64,000 bases of DNA from Streptomyces sp. NBC_00448 (GTDB lineage Bacteria; Actinomycetota; Actinomycetes; Streptomycetales; Streptomycetaceae): contig NZ_CP107913.1 in NCBI RefSeq assembly GCF_036014115.1, positions 3,041,001-3,105,000 of the forward strand, read 5' to 3'. Every line of letters starts with the position of its first letter. Position 1 is the first letter of the stretch. The translations under genes and the position numbers were made by a program. This document shows, piece by piece, positions 50,237-59,322 of this stretch. Under the pieces are notes generated by a model. The model was given only the letters and a program-made list of their open reading frames with translations. It had not been told where the DNA came from and searched no databases.

Positions 50237-52186
50237 CTAGAGCGCCGCCGCTCCGTTGACGCGCAGCCGCTGGGCGTACTGCTGGAGGGCCCACAGTTCG
50301 TTCGCGGCCGCGGTGGCCTCGGGAGCGTCGGACGGGACGCCCTGCGCGGCCAGGCGGGCCCCGGTGGCGTGGACCTGCGCCACCCGGCGGTCCACCGCGA
50401 GCAGCCGGACCCGGACCAGCACCTCGCCGGCGTACATCTCGGGGACCTTGTGCATGACCGGTTCGACGGCCAGTTCGGTGACCATGCCGCGCACGGTGTC
50501 GTCGGGCGCGGCATCGCGCACCCGTAGCAGATATTCCCCGTCGGCGTACTCCGCGCCGCCCGCCTCGGCGATGGCGCGGCGCACCGCGGCGTACGGGGGC
50601 CCGGTGAACTCGTCCTCGCCGTAGGCGTCGAAGGCCGGGGAGACCAGGGCGGGGAACTGGAGCGCGAGCTTGAGCAGTTCGCGCTCCACGCGGTGGGCGG
50701 GGCTGCGCAGGTCGAGCCGGGGGCCGGACGGCGGCCGGCGGTCGCCGCCCTCCTGGGGGCCGGACGGGCCGCCGCGGTACGGGCCGCGGGCCGGACCGCC
50801 GCGCCCGGAGTCCGCGCCGGGCCCGGGGCCGGAGTTGCCGCTCGCGGCGCGGGCGCGGGCCATCGCCCGCACCCGGCGGATCATGCTCTGCTCCTCCGCC
50901 TGTGTGGAGATCCCCGCCATCCCGACCAGCCGGATCGCGTAACGGTCGCGCAGCGCCTGGTTCTTGATCGCGGCGACCACCGGCACGGCGGCGTCCACGG
51001 CGGCGACCCGGCCCTCGTCGGTGTCGAGGTTGTAGCGGGCCACGATCGAGCGCAGTGCGAACGCGAAGAGCGGGGTACGGCCGTCGATCAGCCGCTGGAT
51101 CGCCGGATCGCCCTCGGCGAGCCGGAGTTCGCACGGGTCCATGCCGCCCGGGGTGATCGCGATCGACGTCTCGGCGGCGAACTTCTGGTCGTCCTCGAAG
51201 GCGCGCAGCGCCGCCTTCTGCCCGGCGTCGTCGCCGTCGAAGGTGAAGACCACCTCCGAGGTGGAGTTGTCCATCAGCAGCCGGCGCAGGATCTTGATGT
51301 GCTCCCCGGCGAACGCGGTGCCGCAGGTGGCGATCGCGGTGGTCACGCCGGCGAGGTGGCAGGCCATCACGTCGGTGTAGCCCTCGACCACGACCGCGCG
51401 GCCGGTCCTGGCGATCTCCTTCTTGGCGAGATCGATCCCGTACAGCACCTGGGACTTGTGGTACAGCGGCGTCTCGGGCGTGTTGAGGTACTTGGGGCCC
51501 TGGTCGTCCTCGCGCAGCTTGCGCGCGCCGAAGCCGATCACCTCGCCGGTGATGTCCCGGATCGGCCAGATCAGCCGGCCGCGGAACCGGTCGATCGCGC
51601 CGCCCCTGCGGCTCTCGGAGGCCAGCCCCGAGGTGATCAACTCCTTGTCGCTGAAGCCCTTTCCGCGCAGGTAGCGCACCAGGTGGTCCCAGCCGGCCGG
51701 TGCGTATCCCACCCCGAAGTGCTCGGCCGCGCTCTGGTCGAAGCCGCGCCCGGCGAGGAACTTCCGCCCGATCTCCGCCTCGGCCGAGCCCAGTTGCTCC
51801 ACGTAGAACGCGGCGGCCGTGCGGTGCGCCTCCACCAGCCGGATGCGCTCGCCCTGCTGCCGCCCGGGGACACTGCTGCCCTCCTCGTAGCGCAGCGTGA
51901 TCCCGGCCCGCGCGGCGAGCCGCTCCACGGCCTCGGTGAAGGACAGGTGGTCGACCTTCATCACGAACGCGAGGGTGTCCCCGCCTTCGCCGCAACCGAA
52001 ACAGTGGTAAAGGCCCTTGGACGGGCTGATCTGGAAGGAAGGGGACTTCTCGTCGTGAAAGGGGCAAAGCCCCTTGAGATTGCCGCCGCCGGCGTTCTTG
52101 AGCTGGAGGTAGTCGGAGACGACGGCGTCGATCGGGACGGCGTCGCGTACCGCCCTTACGTCGTCGTCCCTGATCCTTCCTGCCAC
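50237..52186 (-). CDS. dnaG: DNA primase DnaG
   Basis: A 649-residue primase that lays RNA primers at the replication fork. The N-terminal CHC2 zinc finger is CPFHDEKSPSF... GLYHCFGCGEGGD, the TOPRIM core shows VVVEGYTDVMACHLAGV and DGDDAG, and the C-terminal helicase-binding domain follows a Gly/Pro/Arg-rich linker at about residues 440-490. The GTG start is close to the family N-terminus (RIRDDDVRAVRDAVPI). It is transcribed toward the sigma factor gene, and dgt lies nearby on the same strand. Confidence 0.95.
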   Translation of the reverse strand: MAGRIRDDDVRAVRDAVPIDAVVSDYLQLKNAGGGNLKGLCPFHDEKSPSFQISPSKGLYHCFGCGEGGDTLAFVMKVDHLSFTEAVERLAARAGITLRYEEGSSVPGRQQGERIRLVEAHRTAAAFYVEQLGSAEAEIGRKFLAGRGFDQSAAEHFGVGYAPAGWDHLVRYLRGKGFSDKELITSGLASESRRGGAIDRFRGRLIWPIRDITGEVIGFGARKLREDDQGPKYLNTPETPLYHKSQVLYGIDLAKKEIARTGRAVVVEGYTDVMACHLAGVTTAIATCGTAFAGEHIKILRRLLMDNSTSEVVFTFDGDDAGQKAALRAFEDDQKFAAETSIAITPGGMDPCELRLAEGDPAIQRLIDGRTPLFAFALRSIVARYNLDTDEGRVAAVDAAVPVVAAIKNQALRDRYAIRLVGMAGISTQAEEQSMIRRVRAMARARAASGNSGPGPGADSGRGGPARGPYRGGPSGPQEGGDRRPPSGPRLDLRSPAHRVERELLKLALQFPALVSPAFDAYGEDEFTGPPYAAVRRAIAEAGGAEYADGEYLLRVRDAAPDDTVRGMVTELAVEPVMHKVPEMYAGEVLVRVRLLAVDRRVAQVHATGARLAAQGVPSDAPEATAAANELWALQQYAQRLRVNGAAAL

Positions 52187-52307
52187 GGAGGCAGTCTACG
52201 GCCCGGGGGCGACAGGTTCGGCGGGACGGCGACCCGGGGGCCGTGAGGGCGGCGCGGCCCGAGGGAAGCGGCCGGGGGAAGAGGGGGAAGGCGTCGGGTC
52301 GGACGCA

Positions 52308-52365
52308 TTGACCCGGGGGCGGGGCGGCACTAGCTTCCTCCGTATTCGTTAGGAAGCTTTCCTAA
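52308..52365 (+). promoter_or_regulatory. Promoter and 17-bp palindromic operator of the GH9 cellulase
   Basis: TTGACC (52308-52313) and TAGCTT (52331-52336) are 17 bp apart. Immediately downstream, TTAGGAA-GCT-TTCCTAA (52349-52365) is a perfect palindrome lying 21 bases before the start codon and covering the expected first transcribed bases. It would act as a repressor roadblock. I recall closely similar TTAGGAAA/TTTCCTAA boxes before polysaccharidase genes in Streptomyces. Confidence 0.7.
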
Positions 52366-52386
52366 TCCGCGAGGAGACGCCGCCGT

Positions 52387-54333
52387 ATGCCCTCGGTCAG
52401 AGTGGGGACCGCCCGTCGGGCGGGGTTGCGCAGGATCACGACGGCCGCCGCGAGCGGTCTGACCGCGGCGGGGCTGCTGGCCGCGCTGTCGCTGACCGGT
52501 TCCACCGCCGACGCCGCGGCCGCCCCGCACGACCTGGTCCGGGTGAACCAGGTCGGCTACGCGGCGACGGGCGCCAAGGAGGCGTTCCTGCTCGCCGGGT
52601 CCCCGGTGAAGGGCGCGCGCTGGCGGCTGGTGGGCACCGGCGGCCGTACGGTCGCGGCGGGCCGGACCGGCCCGAGCCTGGGCAAGTGGAACGCCGCCTA
52701 CCAGGCGGTGTACGCCATCGGCTTCGACGCGGTCCGCACACCGGGCCGTTACCACCTGGTGGTCGGCGGCGGCGCCACCGGCAGCTCGCCCGTCTTCACC
52801 ATCGGCGCCCCGAAGTCCGTCTTCGGCAAGCCCGCCACCGACACCGCCGCGTTCTTCCAGGCCCAGCGCGACGGCGCCGGCACCGTCCCCGGGCAGCTCG
52901 ACCGCAAGCCCGCGCACCTCAACGACACGCACGCCTCCGTCTACGCCTGGCCGACCTTCACCGACCCCGACGAGAGCGACACGATCAAGGCCGCCCCGAA
53001 GAGGATCGGCGGACCGGTGGACGTCTCCGGCGGCTGGTTCGACGCGGGCGACTACCTGAAGTTCACCGAGACCACCTCCTACGCGGTCGCCGCGCTGGAG
53101 ATCGCCGGCCGGGACAGCGGCGCCGGACCCGCCACCCCGCTGGGCGCCGAGGCCCGGTACGGCCTGGACTGGCTGGACAAGATGTGGGACGGCAGCACGA
53201 AGACCCTCTACATCCAGGTCGGCCTCGGCTCGGGCACGGAGAGCGGCAGCGTCGTCGGCGACCACGACGTGTGGCGGCTGCCGGAGCTGGACGACACCGA
53301 CAGCGCGCACCCGTTCCTGAAGAACCGCCCGGTCTTCGCGGCCGGCGCGCCCGGCTCGAAGATCAGCCCCAACCAGGCCGGCCGGCTCGCCGCCGACTTC
53401 GCGCTCGCCGCGCAGAGTTACGCGCACACCGACCGCGCCAAGGCCCGCGGCTACCTCGCGACGGCCGCGCAGATCTACGGCCTGGCCGACACCCACCCGG
53501 GCGCCCTCGTCACCACCGTGCCGGCCGGTTACTACCCCGAGACCAGCTGGCAGGACGACCTCGCCTTCGGTGGCGCCGAACTCGCCCTGGCCGCACAGCA
53601 ATTGCACGACCCGCGGGCCGGCGGCTGGCTGGCGCAGGGCACGAAGTGGGCCAAGGGGCACCAGAGCGAGGCCGACACGGACACGCTCAACATGTACGAC
53701 ACGAGCGCGCTCGCCGATCTCGACCTGGCCCGCGCGACCAAGGCGGCCGGGCACACCACCGGCCTCGCCGCCACCGCACGGCAGCTCACCGGCTACGTCA
53801 GGGCCCAACTCGCCACCGGCCAGGCCCGCGCACAGGCCGACCCCTTCCACGCGGGCGCGGTCTACGACGACTTCGACGCCGACTCGCACACGCTGGGGCT
53901 GGCCGCCACCGCGCGCCTGTACGCCGCCGCCACCGGCGACCACACCTTCGACCGGTTCGCCGTCCGGCAACTCGACTGGGTGCTGGGCGCGAACGCCTGG
54001 GGCACGTCCTTCGTCGTCGGCGAGGGCACCACCTTCCCGCAGTGCACCGCCGGCCAACTCGGCAACCTGGCGGGCAGCTTGGACGGCAAGCGGCCGCTGG
54101 AGGTCGGCGCGATCGTCAACGGGCCCAACGGCTCGGACCAGTTCGAGGGCGGCCTCGGCGACTACCTCGACGGGATGCGGGCCTGCCCGCCCAGCGGCGA
54201 GCCCTTCGCCCCCTTCACCGGGCACGGCAGCACCTACGCGGACGACGTGCGCTCCTGGCAGAGCTCCGAACCCGCGCTGGACATGGACGCCTCCGGGCTC
54301 CTCGCGTTCACCCTCTCCGCCCGGGGACGTTGA
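52387..54333 (+). CDS. Secreted glycoside hydrolase family 9 cellulase
   Basis: A 648-residue endoglucanase-type enzyme. A long Arg-containing signal peptide ends near residue 45 (ADAAAAPHD). A cellulase N-terminal Ig-like domain follows to about 150 (LVRVNQVGYAATGAKEAFLL), then the (alpha/alpha)6 GH9 domain with catalytic Asp219 and Asp222 in FDAGDYLKF and the acid Glu in SSEPALDMDASG near the C-terminus. No carbohydrate-binding module is present. GAGGAG precedes the ATG. It acts outside the cell on beta-1,4-glucans. Confidence 0.92.
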   Translation: MPSVRVGTARRAGLRRITTAAASGLTAAGLLAALSLTGSTADAAAAPHDLVRVNQVGYAATGAKEAFLLAGSPVKGARWRLVGTGGRTVAAGRTGPSLGKWNAAYQAVYAIGFDAVRTPGRYHLVVGGGATGSSPVFTIGAPKSVFGKPATDTAAFFQAQRDGAGTVPGQLDRKPAHLNDTHASVYAWPTFTDPDESDTIKAAPKRIGGPVDVSGGWFDAGDYLKFTETTSYAVAALEIAGRDSGAGPATPLGAEARYGLDWLDKMWDGSTKTLYIQVGLGSGTESGSVVGDHDVWRLPELDDTDSAHPFLKNRPVFAAGAPGSKISPNQAGRLAADFALAAQSYAHTDRAKARGYLATAAQIYGLADTHPGALVTTVPAGYYPETSWQDDLAFGGAELALAAQQLHDPRAGGWLAQGTKWAKGHQSEADTDTLNMYDTSALADLDLARATKAAGHTTGLAATARQLTGYVRAQLATGQARAQADPFHAGAVYDDFDADSHTLGLAATARLYAAATGDHTFDRFAVRQLDWVLGANAWGTSFVVGEGTTFPQCTAGQLGNLAGSLDGKRPLEVGAIVNGPNGSDQFEGGLGDYLDGMRACPPSGEPFAPFTGHGSTYADDVRSWQSSEPALDMDASGLLAFTLSARGR

Positions 54334-54345
54334 GGACGCCAGGCG

Positions 54346-54381
54346 GGTCAGGCAGGTCGGGCAGGTCAGGCAGGTCGGGCC
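54346..54381 (+). repeat. Tandem duplication of an 18-bp unit after the cellulase gene
   Basis: GGTCAGGCAGGTCGGGCA occurs twice in tandem, the second copy differing at its last base, and a partial third follows. It starts 13 bases past the cellulase stop. It is itself made of GGTCNGGCA half-units, so it probably arose by slippage. Confidence 0.55.
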
Positions 54382-54415
54382 CGTCAGGCACGCGGGGGGC
54401 GCCCCGGAAGGGGCG

Positions 54416-54856
54416 TCACCCCAGTTCCTTGGTCACGAAGACGTAGTGGGGCCCGCTCGGCTCCAACTGGAACTCCGCACCCGTGGCGGTGAACCCGAAG
54501 TGCTCGTAGAAACCCTTCGCGGAGGTCCGGCCGTTGCACCAGACGACCTGCGCGCCGCGGGCGGCGGCCTCCCGCAGACCGGCGCGCAGGGCCGCGGCAC
54601 CGTAACCGGCTCCCCGCGCCTCGACGGAGCTGCCCATGCCGCGGAAGCGGTACGCGAGGGCGGCCTCGCCCGGCAGGGGGTCGGGGAAGAACGTGACGCA
54701 CGCCTGTATCGCGCCCGCGTCGTCGTAGGCGGCTATGTGGAAGGTGTCGGCGCGCGCGTCCTCCGGATAGACGGCGGCCTCGCGCGGCATGCCGGTGCGC
54801 AGCACCGCCCAGCGCAACGCGAAGATCTCCTCGACGGGTACGACGGCGGTGCGCAT
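54416..54856 (-). CDS. GNAT family N-acetyltransferase
   Basis: A 146-residue acetyltransferase domain. The segment RFRGMGSSVEARGAGYGAAALRAGL is the acetyl-CoA-binding motif A, here with GAGYGA in place of the usual RGxGxG/A, and the C-terminal WCNGRTSAKGFYEHFGFTATGAEF is motif B with the conserved Tyr. It is similar in plan to small YjdJ/ElaA-like acetyltransferases. It lies 49 bases upstream of the FAD oxidoreductase stop, both on the minus strand, so they could be co-transcribed. Acceptor unknown. Confidence 0.85.
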   Translation of the reverse strand: MRTAVVPVEEIFALRWAVLRTGMPREAAVYPEDARADTFHIAAYDDAGAIQACVTFFPDPLPGEAALAYRFRGMGSSVEARGAGYGAAALRAGLREAAARGAQVVWCNGRTSAKGFYEHFGFTATGAEFQLEPSGPHYVFVTKELG

Positions 54857-54904
54857 ACGGTACTTCCTCCGCGTTCGTTCCTGGTCGGTCCAGGAACCTC
54901 CTGG

Positions 54905-56167
54905 TCAGTCCAGGAACGAGGCTAGCGGCACGGAGGGGTCGGACAGCGCCTCGGGGTCGACCGGGCGGCCGTCGCGGATCAGGTTCTGGATGGGTTCGGT
55001 GACATCCCACACATTCACGTTCATCCCGGCGAGCACCCGTCCCTCGCTCAGCCAGAACGCGATGAACTGCCGCTTGCCGACGTCACCGCGGCACACCACC
55101 TGGTCGTACGACCCGGGGGCGGCGTTCCCGGAGAACTCCATGCCGAGGTCGTACTGGTCGGAGAAGAAGTACGGGACGCGGTCGTAGCTGACCTGCTGCC
55201 CGAGCATGGCGCGGGCCGCGGCGGGGCCGCCGTTGAGGGCGTTCGCCCAGTGCTCGACCCGCAGCCGGCCCCCGAGCAGCGGGTTCTCCGCGTTGGCGAC
55301 GTCGCCGGCCGCGAAGATGTCGGGGTCGGAGGTGCGCAGGGAGGCGTCCACGGCGATGCCGCCGCCCTGGGCGCGGTCGGCGAGGGTGAGCCCGGCCGCC
55401 TCGGCGAGCGCGGTGCGGGGGGCGGCGCCGATCGCGGCGAGCACGTCGTGCGCGGGGTGCTCGGTGCCGTCGTCGGTGACGGCCGCCAGCACCATGCCGT
55501 CCTGGCCGGTGATCTCGGTGAGCCGGCTGCCGAAGTGGAAGCGCACCCCGTGCTCGGTGTGCAGGTCGGTGAAGACCGAGCCGATCTCGGGGCCGAGCAC
55601 GCCGTGCAGCGCGGTCGGTTCGGGTTCCACCACGGTGACCTCGGCGCCGTAGCCGCGGGCGGCGGCGGCCACCTCCAGGCCGATCCAGCCGGCGCCGGCG
55701 ATCACCAGGTGGCCGTTCTCCCGGCCGAGGCTGGTCAGCACGTGCTTCAGCCGCTCCGCGTGGGCGAGGCGGCGCAGGTGGTGCACGCCGGCCAGGCCGG
55801 TACCCGGGATGTCCAGCCGGCGCGGCTCCGCACCCGTCGCGAGCAGGAGTTTGTCGTACTGCAGGACGGTGCCGTCGCCCAAGGTGACGGTGTGCGCGGC
55901 GCGGTCGAGGTTCACCACCGGCTGGCCGAGGTGGAGTTCGACGTCGTGCTCCGCGTACCAGGCGGCCGGCTCCACGAAGACGGAGTCCCGTTCCGCGCTG
56001 CCGTTCAGGAATCCCTTGGACAGGGGTGGGCGTTCGTAGGGGTGGTCGCGCTCGTCGCCGATCAGTATCACCCGGCCGGTGAAACCCTCGGCGCGCAACG
56101 TCTCCGCGGCCTTCGCTCCGGCGAGGCCGGCTCCGACGATCACGAAGGTCTGGTGCGCGTCGACCAC
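54905..56167 (-). CDS. FAD-dependent ferredoxin/rubredoxin reductase-like oxidoreductase
   Basis: A 420-residue flavoenzyme. The GTG start has GGGGAGG six bases upstream; the longer upstream reading is leader. FAD motif VIVGAGLAGAKAAETLR and NAD motif VIAGAGWIGLEVAAAA are intact, and DPDIFAAGDVANAENP is the second FAD contact. The C-terminal reductase domain starts near 330. Family members transfer electrons from NADH to ferredoxins of P450s or ring-hydroxylating dioxygenases; no partner lies in the window. Confidence 0.92.
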   Translation of the reverse strand: MVDAHQTFVIVGAGLAGAKAAETLRAEGFTGRVILIGDERDHPYERPPLSKGFLNGSAERDSVFVEPAAWYAEHDVELHLGQPVVNLDRAAHTVTLGDGTVLQYDKLLLATGAEPRRLDIPGTGLAGVHHLRRLAHAERLKHVLTSLGRENGHLVIAGAGWIGLEVAAAARGYGAEVTVVEPEPTALHGVLGPEIGSVFTDLHTEHGVRFHFGSRLTEITGQDGMVLAAVTDDGTEHPAHDVLAAIGAAPRTALAEAAGLTLADRAQGGGIAVDASLRTSDPDIFAAGDVANAENPLLGGRLRVEHWANALNGGPAAARAMLGQQVSYDRVPYFFSDQYDLGMEFSGNAAPGSYDQVVCRGDVGKRQFIAFWLSEGRVLAGMNVNVWDVTEPIQNLIRDGRPVDPEALSDPSVPLASFLD

Positions 56168-56304
56168 AGTGTGCCTCCCCGGCGGGTTGTCCGTTGCCCT
56201 GCTGAGCGTCCCGCACGGCGGCCCGGACGGGAAGGGCGCCGCGCCGGTCCGTCCCACCCGTTGATCATTGCACGGTGCCCCTGACCCCCCGGGGTGGATG
56301 GTCC

Positions 56305-56840
56305 TGTCGGCCCCGGGACCACCTCCCGGTGGGGGCTGGTCGCGCCGTTCCCCGCGCCCCTGGGTATGTACGGCTCCTCCGCGAAACGAACCTCGCTCCT
56401 CCCATCCCCCCGGCTTCCCTTTGCTCTGGCACGTTCACTGTCGGGCTGGGCACCCGCCGGTCCTGCCCCTCCAGCACGGTTCCCGGACCTTCCCCCGGTG
56501 GAGGGCTTGTCGCGCAGTTCCCCGCGCCCCTTGTTGTGGCTGATCACCACGGAAAAGTGCCGGTTCCCCCTTGCCGTGACCGCTCGCCGCAGACGAGGCG
56601 TACCCCCACAGGGGCGCGGGGAACTGCGCGACCAGCAGGCCACCGGCGGGGGGTCCGGCAACCGGCCGGCAGGGGCAGGTGGGGCGGAAGGCCGGCGCGG
56701 CAATGGAGGTGGCCGAGAGGGCGGTACCCCGGGGGTGAGGGGGAAGCGAGGTTCGTTTCGCGGAGGAGCCGAGCACGACAAGGGACGCGGAGAACTGCGC
56801 GAGAACCCCCCACCGGGAGGTGGTCCCGGGGCGGCCAGGA
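56305..56840. repeat. Nested inverted-repeat block of about 530 bp
   Basis: The outer arms match in inverted orientation: CCCCGGGACCACCTCC... at 56311-56335 is the exact complement of 56807-56831 (25 bp), and 56371-56397 is the exact complement of 56745-56771 (27 bp), with weaker pairing between. Inside, a second inverted pair carries the CGCGCAGTTCCCCGCGCCCC core at 56511-56530 and its complement at 56611-56630. The gap between the FAD oxidoreductase start and the dgt stop (about 695 bases) contains no supported gene. Function unknown. Confidence 0.8.
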
Positions 56841-56862
56841 CCGGACGCCGCGGAGGGTCCCG

Positions 56863-58152
56863 TTACCGTCGGAGACGATTCGTCGCGGCGGCATCCGTGA
56901 GCGACGCGATCTGATCGACGACCGCGCGCCGGCGCCCCGCATCGTCACCCGCGCTCTCGAAGATCGCCCGGAACTGCGGGTCGAGCCCGTCGGGAGCGCC
57001 GGCGAGCAACGTCTCCGCGAGCTCGCCGATCACCACGCGCTGCTCGGCGCGCCGCCGCGCCTGGGCCGCGCGCTGCATGACGTAGCGGTCGGCGACGGCC
57101 TTGAGGACGGCGCATTCGAGGCGCTGCTCGCGCGGTACGACGAGTTCCGCACCGTAGCGGGTGAGGGGCGCGGTCCCGTACCGCCGCCTGGTCGCGGATT
57201 CCGCGGCGAGACAGAACCGCCCGATGAGCTGGGACGCCGCGTCCTTGAGGCGGGCCTGGCCGAGAGCGGAGGCGTCGTGGTGGTGCGGCCACCAGGGCTG
57301 CGCGAGGAGGCGGTCGAGGGCTTCCGCGAGTTCCGCGGGCGAGGTGTCGCGCGGGGCGTAGCGGTCGCGCGCGCAGTCGAAGACCTCGGTCCGTTCGGGG
57401 CCGGCCGACAGCGCGCGGGGGTCGATGTGCCCGGCCTGGAGGCCGTCCTCGACGTCGTGCACGGAGTACGCGACGTCGTCGGCCCAGTCCATGACCTGCG
57501 CCTCGAAGCAGGTACGGCCCTCGGGCGCGCCTTGGCGCAGCCACCCGAAGACCGGCAGGTCGTCCGGGTAGACCCCGAACTTGCGGGAGCCGGGGTCGGT
57601 GGGGTGACCGCCGCGCGGCCACGGGTACTTGGTGGCGGCGTCGAGCGCGGCGCGGGTGAGGTTGAGGCCCACGCTGACGAGTGCGGACTCCCCGGACGCC
57701 GGGTCGGTCGCCCGGGTGAACCGCTTCGGCTCGATCCGGGTCAGCAGCCGCAGGCTCTGCGCGTTGCCCTCGAAGCCGCCGCAGTCCGCGGCGAACTCGG
57801 CGAGCACCATCTCGCCGTTGTGCCCGAAGGGCGGGTGGCCGAGGTCGTGCGCCAGGCAGGCGGTCTCCACCAGGTCGGGGTCGCAGCCGAGTGCGGCACC
57901 CAGTTCGCGGCCGACCTGCGCGCACTCCAGGGAGTGGGTCAGCCGGGTGCGCGGGCTGGTGTCGGTGTCCGCGGTGCCGCCCGCCTCCGGGTCGACGACC
58001 TGGGTCTTCCCGGCCAGCCGGCGCAGCGCAGCCGAGTGCAGCACCCTCGCCCGGTCCCGCTGGAAGGCGGTGCGCCCGGGCCGCTTGTCCGGCTCGGGTA
58101 CGTAGCGCTCCAGGTCGGCCTCGGTGTAGCCGCGCGGCTGGTTTCCGTCCAT
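56863..58152 (-). CDS. dgt: Deoxyguanosinetriphosphate triphosphohydrolase-like protein
   Basis: A 429-residue HD-domain enzyme that hydrolyses dNTPs to deoxynucleoside and tripolyphosphate. The metal-binding H...HD...D motif is visible: [16 protein letters not shown], then [16 protein letters not shown], with later Asp in [16 protein letters not shown]. An ATG giving [17 protein letters not shown] was chosen. In streptomycetes it lies close to dnaG, as here (4.7 kb away on the same strand, with other genes between). Confidence 0.92.
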   Translation of the reverse strand: MDGNQPRGYTEADLERYVPEPDKRPGRTAFQRDRARVLHSAALRRLAGKTQVVDPEAGGTADTDTSPRTRLTHSLECAQVGRELGAALGCDPDLVETACLAHDLGHPPFGHNGEMVLAEFAADCGGFEGNAQSLRLLTRIEPKRFTRATDPASGESALVSVGLNLTRAALDAATKYPWPRGGHPTDPGSRKFGVYPDDLPVFGWLRQGAPEGRTCFEAQVMDWADDVAYSVHDVEDGLQAGHIDPRALSAGPERTEVFDCARDRYAPRDTSPAELAEALDRLLAQPWWPHHHDASALGQARLKDAASQLIGRFCLAAESATRRRYGTAPLTRYGAELVVPREQRLECAVLKAVADRYVMQRAAQARRRAEQRVVIGELAETLLAGAPDGLDPQFRAIFESAGDDAGRRRAVVDQIASLTDAAATNRLRR

Positions 58153-58342
58153 ACCGACGACGGTAACCGGCCGGAGCGGCGGGCGGCTGGTGCGAGCCGC
58201 CCCCGCATACGGACGGATGATCGTACGGGCGGGAAGGCGTCGGAAACCGGCGGGAGACAGCGGTGGCCAGGGCGGGTGCGCGGGGTCAGGCGCGTCCGTG
58301 GACGGCCGCGCCCTGATCCGGTCCCTGCCGGACGTCAGGCCC

Positions 58343-59173
58343 TCAGCCCGCGCACGCCTCGTCGTAGCGGCGCAGCACCAGTTCGGCCAGCGCCGGGTGG
58401 GCGCCGAGCGGTGCGGAGACGATCCAGGGGGCCGCGGCCGCGCTCTGCGCGGCGAACCGCCCGGGCGCGGTGAAGCAGGACGCGACCGCGATCTCGCGCA
58501 GACCGCGCCCGGCGAGTTCGGCCACGGCCTGCGGCACGGTGGGGCGCGCGGCGGAGGCGTAGGCGGGGACGACCGGCACGCCGCCGAGCCGGGCGGCGAG
58601 CAGCGCGGCCGTACGTTCCGTGTCGCGGACCGGCTCCGGGTCGCGGGAGCCCGCGGCGGCCAGCACCACCGCCTGGCCGCCGGCGGTCCACCCGGCCTGC
58701 GCGAGCCGGTCGTGCAGGGCGCGGGCGAGCAGCGGGTGCGGCCCGAGCGGCGCGGCGACCGCTCCCCGCAGGTGCGCGGCCGCGGCAAGCGCGTACGGCA
58801 GGTCGTGCTTGACGTGGTGACCGCGGGCGAGCAGCAGCGGTACGACGACGACCTCTCCGACCAGTCCCGCCAGCACCTCGCCCACCAGGGGGCGGTTCAG
58901 CTCGACGTACCCGACCTCCACCTCGGTCCCGGGGCGCAGGATACGGATCTGGGCGGCCAGGTCGGCGAGCACGCGTGCGGCACGCGGGTCGCGGCTCCCG
59001 TGGCCGACGGCGACCAGGGCGGGTGGGCGGCGGGTGAGGGCGGTGGACGGAGAGGTGGTGGGCGAGGGGGCAGCGGGCGAGATCGTACGGGCGGCGGGCG
59101 GGGCCGGGCCCCGACGGGTGACGGTCCGCTCGTCTCCGTGCGGGCTGCGGTGCGAACCGGCGGGGGCGTCCAT
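58343..59173 (-). CDS. Sirohydrochlorin chelatase / CbiX family protein
   Basis: A 276-residue protein with two repeated ferrochelatase-like halves. The first starts at residue 51 with [17 protein letters not shown] and includes [18 protein letters not shown] (metal-site His); the second starts [22 protein letters not shown] and ends with [16 protein letters not shown]. The 50 residues ahead of the core are Pro/Thr/Arg-rich, so the true start may be downstream. Members insert Fe, Co or Ni into sirohydrochlorin for sirohaem or cobalamin. Confidence 0.88.
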   Translation of the reverse strand: MDAPAGSHRSPHGDERTVTRRGPAPPAARTISPAAPSPTTSPSTALTRRPPALVAVGHGSRDPRAARVLADLAAQIRILRPGTEVEVGYVELNRPLVGEVLAGLVGEVVVVPLLLARGHHVKHDLPYALAAAAHLRGAVAAPLGPHPLLARALHDRLAQAGWTAGGQAVVLAAAGSRDPEPVRDTERTAALLAARLGGVPVVPAYASAARPTVPQAVAELAGRGLREIAVASCFTAPGRFAAQSAAAAPWIVSAPLGAHPALAELVLRRYDEACAG

Positions 59174-59322
59174 ACCTCCATGATCACCCCGGTTTGCCCC
59201 AGGTGGCCGCTCCGACCGCGGATGCCGGCACCGGAACCCGAACCGGAACCGGCCCGCGATTGTCGGTGCCCCCTTCTACTGTGATCCACCTCGCAAGCGA
59301 ACGTGCTGGAGGGGACCGGGGA

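Noticed and set aside
56258..56862. Several open frames of 90-210 codons in the repeat block
   Set aside because: They appear equally on both strands, follow the inverted repeats and show no codon bias or ribosome-binding site.
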